From assembly GCA_965224845.1 (NCBI GenBank), contig CBDDAJ010000020.1, forward strand, positions 18,596 to 82,595: a DNA stretch of 64,000 nt. Reading direction: 5' to 3'. A model generated the notes under the pieces. The model was given only the letters and a program-made list of their open reading frames with translations. It ran no database searches and was not told the origin of the DNA. Below are positions 58,113-64,000 of this stretch, piece after piece (position 1 is the stretch's first letter; the number at the start of each line of letters is the position of its first letter). This DNA is from Wocania_A sp965224845. Its GTDB lineage: Bacteria > Bacteroidota > Bacteroidia > Flavobacteriales > Flavobacteriaceae. The position numbers and the translations under genes were made by a program.

Positions 58113-59177
58113 ATGAAAAAACATAACTTTAGTGCCGGACCATGTATTTTACCTCAAGAAGTTTTACTAAAAGCCTCAGAGGCAGTCATAGATTTTGATA
58201 ACAGCGGTTTATCGTTAATTGAAATTTCGCATAGAAGTAAAGCTTTTGTTGATGTTATGGAAAAAGCCAGAGCCTTGGCTTTAGAATTACTTGATTTAGA
58301 AGGCAAGGGCTATAAAGCATTATTTTTACAAGGCGGAGCAAGCACTCAATTTTTGATGACAGCTTTAAATCTTTTAGAAAAAAGAGCTGGCTATTTAAAC
58401 TCAGGAACTTGGGCAGACAAAGCCATAAAAGAAGCCAAAATTTATGATGATATATATGAAGTAGCATCATCTAAAAATGCTAATTTCAACTATATTCCTA
58501 AAGGTTACGACATTCCTTCAGATTACGATTATTTTCATTGTACATCAAATAATACCATTTTTGGAACACAGATGAAATCCTTTCCAAAATGTGATATCCC
58601 TATGGTTTGCGATATGAGTAGTGATATTTTTTCACGCACGCTGGATTTTACTCAATTTGATTTAATATATGCTGGTGCACAAAAAAATATGGGACCAGCT
58701 GGTACTACTCTAGTTGTAATTAAGGAAGATATTCTTGGTAAAGTATCCCGAAAAATCCCATCAATGATGGATTACAAAGTACATATAAGTAAAGGTAGTA
58801 TGTTTAATACACCTCCTGTATTTGCTGTATATACTTCAATGTTAACACTGGAGTGGTTAAAAAGCCGTGGAGGTATAGCAGCAATTGAAGAAGAAAATGA
58901 AAAGAAAGCCCGTTTAATGTATTCTGAGATTGATTTAAACCCATTATTTAAAGGGTTTGCTACCAAAGAAGACCGTTCTAACATGAATGCCACATTTACT
59001 TTAGAGAACGAAAACTTAAAAGAAACATTTGAAACCATGCTGAAAGAAGGTGGAATTAATGGTTTAAATGGTCATAGAAGTGTGGGCGGATACAGAGCAT
59101 CTATGTATAACGCCATGCCTCTCGATAGCGTTAAGGCCTTAGTGGAAATAATGAGTGAATTAGAAAGTAAAGCGTAA
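58113..59177 (+). CDS. serC: Phosphoserine aminotransferase
   Basis: A 354-residue PLP enzyme that makes 3-phosphoserine from 3-phosphohydroxypyruvate and glutamate. The N-terminus HNFSAGPCILP is typical, phosphate-binding LQGGASTQF is at 72-80, and the PLP lysine is Lys191 in AGAQKNMGPAG. The C-terminal GHRSVGGYRASMYNAM segment contributes substrate contacts. The ATG at 58113 is chosen over an earlier ATG at 58089, as the fold begins at the Lys-His-Asn-Phe-Ser strand. SerA follows about 220 bases downstream. No serB gene is visible nearby. Confidence 0.96.
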   Translation: MKKHNFSAGPCILPQEVLLKASEAVIDFDNSGLSLIEISHRSKAFVDVMEKARALALELLDLEGKGYKALFLQGGASTQFLMTALNLLEKRAGYLNSGTWADKAIKEAKIYDDIYEVASSKNANFNYIPKGYDIPSDYDYFHCTSNNTIFGTQMKSFPKCDIPMVCDMSSDIFSRTLDFTQFDLIYAGAQKNMGPAGTTLVVIKEDILGKVSRKIPSMMDYKVHISKGSMFNTPPVFAVYTSMLTLEWLKSRGGIAAIEEENEKKARLMYSEIDLNPLFKGFATKEDRSNMNATFTLENENLKETFETMLKEGGINGLNGHRSVGGYRASMYNAMPLDSVKALVEIMSELESKA

Positions 59178-59238
59178 AATAGTTTGCAGTAATGTAGTCA
59201 CAGTATGCAGTTGCTTACTCAAACCAATAAAAATAAAT

Positions 59239-59306
59239 CGTCATTCTGGATGTAGGACAAAGAATCTCATTAAAAGATTGCCACATCATACTTCCTTGCA
59301 ATGACA
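59239..59306. repeat. MITE/REP-like dispersed inverted repeat, copy B
   Basis: CGTCATTC at 59239 and CAATGACA ending at 59306 form short terminal inverted repeats. The internal block GATTGCCACATC matches GAATGCCACATC of copy A at 12488-12610. It sits in the serC-serA gap and is non-coding. This sequence type is widely scattered in flavobacterial genomes as I recall them, and copy number here would need a genome search. Confidence 0.6.
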
Positions 59307-59352
59307 ACAAAATATAAATTTAACTTAAAGTTAAATGATTATTAGTTCAGAG

Positions 59353-59392
59353 AACTTTTAACTTTTAACTTTTAACTTTTAACTTTTAACTT
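59353..59392. repeat. AACTTTT heptamer tandem repeat upstream of serA
   Basis: Five perfect AACTTTT units plus a partial sixth (AACTT) end seven bases before the serA ATG at 59399 (about 5.7 copies). Such a short perfect repeat can vary by slippage, and it lies where the translation initiation region of serA should be. The same unit appears before the nuclease gene at 15982-16003. Confidence 0.85.
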
Positions 59393-59398
59393 AGATAA

Positions 59399-60349
59399 AT
59401 GAAAGTATTAGCAAACGATGGTATTTCTCAAAGTGGAATTGATGCATTAGAAAAAGGTGGTTTCGAAGTTATTACAACTACTGTTGCGCAAGAACAATTA
59501 GAAAACTACATTAACGAAAAAGAAATTAGTGTTTTATTAGTACGTAGTGCCACTACAGTACGTAAAGATTTAATTGATGCCTGTCCTAGCTTAAAAATTA
59601 TTGGTCGTGGAGGCGTTGGCATGGACAATATTGATGTTGAATATGCTAGAGAAAAAGGGCTTTCTGTTATAAACACCCCAGCAGCTTCATCGCATTCTGT
59701 TGCCGAACTGGTATTTGGGCATCTTTACGGATTATCTCGTTTTTTACATAACTCGAACAGAGATATGCCTTTAGAAGGAGATAGTAATTTTAAAGGATTA
59801 AAAAAAGCCTATGCCAAAGGCACTGAATTAAAAGGAAAAACCTTAGGTGTTTTAGGTTTTGGTCGTATAGGTCAGGCTACAGCAAAAGTGGCTCTAGGAG
59901 CTGGGATGAAAGTAATAGCTTTCGATCCTTTTATAGAAAAAGCCAATCTAGAGCTAGAATTTTTTGACGGGCAAAAAGTTAATTTCGAAATCGATACCAT
60001 TTCTAAGGAAGATGTTTTAAGACAATCAGATTTTATTACATTACATGTTCCCGCTCAAAAAGAGTATGTTATTGACGAAGCTGAGTTTAACATGATGAAA
60101 GATGGTGTTATAATAGCCAATGCAGCCCGTGGCGGTGTTGTTAACGAAGTCGCTCTTGTAAAAGCCATAGAAAATGGCAAAGTAGGCAGAGCCGCTTTAG
60201 ATGTTTTTGAAAACGAGCCTAAACCAGAAATTCAATTGTTAATGAATCCTGCATTATCCCTAACGCCACATACTGGTGCAGCAACTAACGAAGCTCAAGA
60301 CAGAATTGGTACAGAGCTGGCTTCACAAATAATTAATATTCTTGGATAG
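59399..60349 (+). CDS. serA: D-3-phosphoglycerate dehydrogenase (short form)
   Basis: A 316-residue D-2-hydroxyacid dehydrogenase. NAD-binding GFGRIG is at 153-158, and the catalytic set is Arg244 (NAARGGVV), Glu273 (DVFENEP) and His291 (LTPHTGAAT). There is no ACT or ASB regulatory domain, so it should escape serine feedback through that domain; this is common in the short Bacteroidota form. Its position after serC supports the serine pathway role, the first step from 3-phosphoglycerate. The heptamer repeat right before its ATG could affect expression. Confidence 0.92.
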   Translation: MKVLANDGISQSGIDALEKGGFEVITTTVAQEQLENYINEKEISVLLVRSATTVRKDLIDACPSLKIIGRGGVGMDNIDVEYAREKGLSVINTPAASSHSVAELVFGHLYGLSRFLHNSNRDMPLEGDSNFKGLKKAYAKGTELKGKTLGVLGFGRIGQATAKVALGAGMKVIAFDPFIEKANLELEFFDGQKVNFEIDTISKEDVLRQSDFITLHVPAQKEYVIDEAEFNMMKDGVIIANAARGGVVNEVALVKAIENGKVGRAALDVFENEPKPEIQLLMNPALSLTPHTGAATNEAQDRIGTELASQIINILG

Positions 60350-60392
60350 AAGACCTGGTTTTAAATAAAATGTGACCTAATTAATATAATTG

Positions 60393-60421
60393 AGTCCTAA
60401 CTATATGTTGGGACTTTTTTT
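60393..60421 (+). terminator. Rho-independent terminator after serA
   Basis: AGTCCTAAC-tatat-GTTGGGACT forms a nine-pair stem with one G-U pair, followed by seven Ts. It lies 44 bases after the serA stop codon and separates serA from the DUF937 gene. Confidence 0.9.
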
Positions 60422-60474
60422 GTACCTTCAAATCAAATTTTATTAACCCATTTAAATAAAAATTAAAAAAAATC

Positions 60475-61116
60475 ATGTCTGGAATTTTAGATTTATTAAA
60501 CAGCGACTTAGGAAAAACCATTATTAGTGGAGTTTCTAATCAAACTAATCAACCGCAAAATAAAACACAAGATGTTTTAACTATGGCTCTGCCGGTATTA
60601 ATGCAAGCTATGAAACGAAATGCTTCAACCCCTCAAGGAGCTGAAGGTTTACTTGGAGCTTTAAACGGAAAACACGACGGAAGCATTTTGGATAATTTAG
60701 GAGGCCTGTTTGGTGGCGGAGTAGACTCAAATGTTATAGAAGATGGTGGAAAAATTTTAGGGCATGTTTTAGGAAATAAACAACGTAATGTTGAAAATGC
60801 ATTAAGTCAAAAATCAGGCATGGATACTGGATCTATAGCACAGATATTAAAAGTAGCTGCGCCAATATTAATGGGTGTTTTAGGAAAACAATCTAGACAA
60901 CAAAACGTAAACAGTTCAAGTGGTATTGAAGGCTTGTTAGGAGGATTACTTGGAGGCAATTCCCCACAACAGGAACAGAGTTTTTTAGAATCTATTTTAG
61001 ATGCCGATGGAGATGGTAGCGTTATTGATGATGTTGCTGGAATGGTATTGGGAAGCGATAAAAAGAAAAAAGGCGGACTTGGTGGTCTATTAGGTGGTCT
61101 TTTTGGAGGAAAATAA
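60475..61116 (+). CDS. DUF937 family protein
   Basis: A 213-residue protein with no signal peptide. It is rich in Gly, Leu and Ser, with repeated GGLLGG-type segments (IEGLLGGLLGGNSPQ; the end reads GGLGGLLGGLFGGK). The DUF937 core covers about residues 1-140, with MALPVLMQAMKRNA near 38-51. An acidic DADGDGSVIDDV segment (about 174-185) resembles a calcium-binding loop. The function is unknown. It stands alone between the serA terminator and a second hairpin at 61144-61173. Confidence 0.85.
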   Translation: MSGILDLLNSDLGKTIISGVSNQTNQPQNKTQDVLTMALPVLMQAMKRNASTPQGAEGLLGALNGKHDGSILDNLGGLFGGGVDSNVIEDGGKILGHVLGNKQRNVENALSQKSGMDTGSIAQILKVAAPILMGVLGKQSRQQNVNSSSGIEGLLGGLLGGNSPQQEQSFLESILDADGDGSVIDDVAGMVLGSDKKKKGGLGGLLGGLFGGK

Positions 61117-61143
61117 AAACAACCTCAATTTTACAAACTCAAA

Positions 61144-61173
61144 ATGTCAAGCTTAATAGTTTGGCATTTTTTT
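61144..61173 (+). terminator. Rho-independent terminator after the DUF937 gene
   Basis: ATGTCAAGC-ttaata-GTTTGGCAT forms a nine-pair stem with G-U pairs, followed by a T tract (61167-61173). It lies 28 bases after the DUF937 stop codon. Confidence 0.8.
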
Positions 61174-61240
61174 GTTAAAAATATTTAAAATCAACCAATT
61201 ACAAGAAGTATTTTTGTATTTTTAATAAAAAACTTTAGTT

Positions 61241-61684
61241 ATGAAAACATTTGTATACTTTCTAATTGTATTAGGTCTCTTGATTGGATGCAATACCTCT
61301 AAACAAATTTCTTCAAACAGCAACACCAATGAGAAGCTAAATAAAATAGCTTCAAATGATACGGTTAAAATAGCTAATGACGAATTAGAATACGAAATTA
61401 TTATTATTGAACCTGGGTTTAATTATTGGCTAGCCAGTAGAGCAAGACCAGAAGGCTATTATTCGCAACAGTTTTTAGAAAACAGAAACTATCTATACGT
61501 AACAGAATGGAATCAAAGGGTGTTGCAAGCTAATCGCTTTAACTCAAATCTTTATGAAATGCAAATTGACTACCAACCCGGGATAGATTACGGCTATGAT
61601 GTTAATTATAAACTGTATAACTACTTTATTTATTTTCAGTTAACCTATAAACAAAGATTAGGTGCATTTGTTCCTAGAATTTAA
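61241..61684 (+). CDS. DUF6146-like lipoprotein
   Basis: A 147-residue lipoprotein: the lipobox LGLLIGC places the acylated Cys at 17, followed by a Ser/Asn-rich linker (SNSNTNEKLN). The C-terminal domain contains conserved aromatic-rich segments (GFNYWLASRARPEGYYSQQF and LYVTEWNQRVLQ), and it ends with YNYFIYFQLTYKQRLGAFVP. This pattern matches a flavobacterial family often annotated DUF6146, of unknown role. The 36-base spacing to the next gene suggests co-transcription with it. Confidence 0.8.
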   Translation: MKTFVYFLIVLGLLIGCNTSKQISSNSNTNEKLNKIASNDTVKIANDELEYEIIIIEPGFNYWLASRARPEGYYSQQFLENRNYLYVTEWNQRVLQANRFNSNLYEMQIDYQPGIDYGYDVNYKLYNYFIYFQLTYKQRLGAFVPRI

Positions 61685-61720
61685 AACTCTTTTAACTATT
61701 TTTGCAAGCAAATAGGTATT

Positions 61721-62023
61721 GTGAAAAAGTTAAAAGAACGTTGGGGTATTGAGAATAATTGGCAAATTATTGTTATTCTAATTGTATTTGCTGTAACAGG
61801 AACTACAGCATCTTATATAGGTAAACCTATTTTGGATTTCTTAAATATAACTACTGAAAACATTTCAGCATTTGGCTATTGGGTAATACGTATTCTTTTA
61901 CTTTTTGTAGTTTATCAATTTCTTTTGGTTACTTTTGGCTGGTTATTTGGTCAATTTAAATTCTTTTGGAATTTTGAAAAAAAAATGCTCTCAAGATTGG
62001 GCTTTAAAAGATTTATAGAATAA
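61721..62023 (+). CDS. DUF6787-like small membrane protein (GTG start)
   Basis: A 100-residue inner-membrane protein with two transmembrane helices (about 15-35 and 52-75). The N-terminus MKKLKERWGIENNWQ and the C-terminal SRLGFKRF tail match a flavobacterial family of prenyltransferase-like or diacylglyceryl-transferase-associated DUF6787 proteins; the name is from memory, and the role is unknown. It begins with GTG, the only start that fits the conserved N-terminus. Its stop codon overlaps the next gene's ATG by one base, so translation is coupled. Confidence 0.8.
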   Translation: MKKLKERWGIENNWQIIVILIVFAVTGTTASYIGKPILDFLNITTENISAFGYWVIRILLLFVVYQFLLVTFGWLFGQFKFFWNFEKKMLSRLGFKRFIE

Positions 62024-62355
62024 TGCAGCAGTTAAAACAACATCTAGCTTATAAGATAATTGCACTGTCTGTACTCGCAGCTCTATTCGCTCCATCTATG
62101 ATGAAATTTGCTCATATTTTTGAGCACCACAACCATATTGTCTGTAAAGGAGATAGCTCTACACATTTCCACCAAGTAGATTTAGAGTGTGAATTTTATA
62201 AATTTCAACTCAATAATCATTTTTATTTACCCTATGAAAACGATAATTGGCTAGATGTATCTCACCAATATCAAATTTCCACATTAACATATAATTTTTT
62301 TTATAATAATCGGCAATTATCCTTCTCTTTAAGGGCTCCTCCAATTTTAGTTTAG
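62023..62355 (+). CDS. His-rich membrane-anchored protein linked to a TonB receptor
   Basis: A 110-residue protein with an N-terminal membrane helix (about 10-28, IIALSVLAALFAPSMM), which may act as an uncleaved signal anchor. The following segment is rich in candidate metal ligands: HIFEHHNHIVC near 32-42 and HFHQVDLECEFY near 48-59. A metal-binding role, such as for zinc or copper, is possible. It lies 30 bases upstream of a TonB-dependent receptor, and such small proteins are often adjacent to receptors in this family. No known domain was recognised. Confidence 0.65.
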   Translation: MQQLKQHLAYKIIALSVLAALFAPSMMKFAHIFEHHNHIVCKGDSSTHFHQVDLECEFYKFQLNNHFYLPYENDNWLDVSHQYQISTLTYNFFYNNRQLSFSLRAPPILV

Positions 62356-62385
62356 AACTTCAATTTTAAACTAAAATACAATTAG

Positions 62386-64000
62386 ATGAAATATTATTTA
62401 TTGATTATGGTGCTTTGTTTTTTCAACTTAGCCCACACACAAGACTGTACATACACTTTTATTGGTGAAGTAAAAGATTTTCATGACGGTACGCCAATGT
62501 CGGGTGCCACTATCTTTATAGAAAACCTTAATACTTATACATCCGCAGATATTGATGGTAAATTCACCATTAAAAATTTGTGTAATGGTATTTTGATTTT
62601 AACAATATCTCATGTGGGGTGTGAAACCAAAAAGTTAGAAATAGACATTAATGGGGACTCTTACAAGGAAATCAATATGGAGCATCATATCGAAGAATTA
62701 CATGAAGTAAAAGTTTCTGGAAATGCCTCAAAAAAACTAACTAAAACCGCTCAAGAAACCCAGTTAAATACTGAAACACTTGAACGATTTAGTGCCCTAA
62801 ACCTTGGTGATGCTCTAAAAGAAGTAAATGGTGTTTCATCGATTAATACAGGAAATTCTATTGTAAAACCAGTAATTAACGGGTTGCACAGTAGCAGAAT
62901 TTCTGTTATTACAAATGGAGTATTATTGCAGGACCAAGAATGGGGTATTGAGCATGCTCCAAATATAGATTTAAACGCTGCAGGCAGTATAAACGTTATA
63001 AAAGGAGCTAGTGCATTAGCCTATAGTGGAGATGCTATTGGTGGTGTAGTTGTAGTTAAACCTGCTAACATTATTACCAATGATTCTCTCTATGGAAAAA
63101 CCATTCTAAGTGGTCAAACCAATGGGATGGGATATAACATAACATCTAATTTAACGAGAACTTGGAATAAAGGCTGGTTTATTAGCGCACAGGTATCTTC
63201 AAAGCGGTTTGGCGATTTCAAAGCCCCAAACTATAATTTGACAAATACTGGTGTTAATGCTAAAGGCTTCAACTTAAATGCTGGATTTAAAACTTTTGAA
63301 AAAGGGTTTAGTATTAACTACAGTTATTTAAATAACGAGATTGGTATTTTAAGAGCTGCTCACATTGGTAGTATTAATGATTTAGTTGAAGCTATAAACA
63401 ACGGAGCACCCAGTGTAGTTGAAGATTTTAGCTATGATATTAATTCACCAAGGCAGGATATTACTCATCAAATTTTCAAAGCTGTATTTTATAAACGCTT
63501 TAAACAATTTGGGAGGTTTGAAATACAATATGATTTTCAAAATAATCAGCGCTTTGAATATGACATTAGGAGAGATAATGATAACAAACCTGCCATAGAT
63601 TTAAATTTGAAAACACATGCTATTAAGGCAAACTTGAAATTAGATGCCAATACTAAAGCTGTTTATAATTTTGGAATTCATACCAGATATCAAAATAATA
63701 TTGCAAATCCAGATACTGGTATAAGACGATTAATTCCTGATTATGACAGGTATGATATTGCAATATTCGCTGTTTCAAATTTAAAATGGGGAGATCATAC
63801 GAATTTAGATTTTGGATTGCGTTATGACTTTAACAGAATAGATGCCCAAAAATTTTATTTAACTTCCAGATGGCTAGAAAGAAATTATGATGAGGATTAT
63901 AATGATGTTATAATTGGTTCTGTATTTGGCAGGGACATTCAATATGGCGTTATAGATTTTGATGCTTTTCAGCTGTTGACTAACTCTGTTTATACTTTTC
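62386..64000 (+). CDS. TonB-dependent receptor, 5' part, cut by the window end
   Basis: At least 538 codons from ATG 62386 are present without a stop; the barrel continues past the right edge. A signal peptide ends near 19 (LAHTQ). A CarboxypepD-reg-like domain follows (about 22-105, including GEVKDFHDGTPMSGATIFIE), then a plug with VSSINTGNSIVKPVINGLHS and VIKGASALAYSGDAIGGVV. The HG...SSRI pattern and the preceding His-rich protein hint at a metal or metal-chelate substrate, but that is inference. It differs strongly from the two receptors at 48.9-54.8 kb. Confidence 0.9.
   Translation, partial: MKYYLLIMVLCFFNLAHTQDCTYTFIGEVKDFHDGTPMSGATIFIENLNTYTSADIDGKFTIKNLCNGILILTISHVGCETKKLEIDINGDSYKEINMEHHIEELHEVKVSGNASKKLTKTAQETQLNTETLERFSALNLGDALKEVNGVSSINTGNSIVKPVINGLHSSRISVITNGVLLQDQEWGIEHAPNIDLNAAGSINVIKGASALAYSGDAIGGVVVVKPANIITNDSLYGKTILSGQTNGMGYNITSNLTRTWNKGWFISAQVSSKRFGDFKAPNYNLTNTGVNAKGFNLNAGFKTFEKGFSINYSYLNNEIGILRAAHIGSINDLVEAINNGAPSVVEDFSYDINSPRQDITHQIFKAVFYKRFKQFGRFEIQYDFQNNQRFEYDIRRDNDNKPAIDLNLKTHAIKANLKLDANTKAVYNFGIHTRYQNNIANPDTGIRRLIPDYDRYDIAIFAVSNLKWGDHTNLDFGLRYDFNRIDAQKFYLTSRWLERNYDEDYNDVIIGSVFGRDIQYGVIDFDAFQLLTNSVYTF

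Noticed and set aside
59239..59306. CRISPR-like or transposon remnant in the serC-serA gap
   Set aside because: There is only one copy of a short inverted-repeat element and a separate heptamer repeat; no repeat-spacer pattern or transposase.

Overview
This window looks like a core-chromosome segment of a marine-type Flavobacteriaceae bacterium (phylum Bacteroidota). The evidence is AT-rich DNA, very few Shine-Dalgarno sequences, several TAnnTTTG promoter boxes, proteins with type IX secretion (T9SS) sorting tails, FabV-type enoyl reductase, sigma-54 and ECF/FecR/TonB regulatory modules, and flavobacterial conserved families (DUF1015, DUF3857, DUF937, DUF6146-like, DUF6787-like). No rRNA, tRNA, CRISPR array, prophage or complete insertion sequence was recognised.

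Layout. 1-6.9 kb, minus strand: start of a nitronate-monooxygenase-like gene, a PUA/SAM rRNA methyltransferase, a secreted metallophosphoesterase, fabV with lpd, and an S41 peptidase lipoprotein. 7-10.7 kb, plus: smpB, a secreted NTF2-like protein, an S15 peptidase and a DinB protein. 10.7-21.8 kb: pcm (minus), then a long plus-strand housekeeping run (Gfo/Idh oxidoreductase, 3-hydroxyacyl-CoA dehydrogenase, DUF1015, DinB, YggS, a DnaQ-GIY-YIG nuclease, a DUF3857 transglutaminase, a potassium channel, miaA, GNAT). The nuclease appears to start at ATT.

21.8-29.4 kb: a histidine kinase and an NtrC-type regulator (minus) face an operon (plus) for an HlyD-like adaptor, a MacB-like ATPase and an FtsX/MacB permease. 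The gap between them holds a consensus sigma-54 promoter, two tandem 16-bp dyads (probable activator sites) and a 21-codon hydrophobic leader ORF. It reads as a complete, self-contained envelope-stress or efflux circuit.

29.4-39.2 kb, minus: a surface-protein cluster made of a beta-barrel protein, a small T9SS cargo, a tail-fibre-like protein with a peptidase-G2-like region, an 1817-residue leucine-rich-repeat T9SS protein and a lipoprotein. A nearly identical 17-bp element precedes both the first and the second gene. This is the least explained part of the window.

39.7-47 kb, minus: parC, parE, an EamA transporter, an SRPBCC protein and ychF. 47.2-54.8 kb, plus: ECF sigma factor, FecR anti-sigma factor, a TonB receptor with an STN signalling domain and a second related TonB receptor, with no SusD partner. 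54.9-61.1 kb: a methyltransferase, an agmatinase-family enzyme, then a ferredoxin facing a LuxC-like reductase, serC, serA and a DUF937 protein. 61.2-64 kb: small conserved membrane or lipoproteins and a His-rich protein just ahead of a TonB receptor that runs off the window.

Functions are read from recognisable motifs without database searches. Substrates of the transporters and receptors cannot be read from the sequence.
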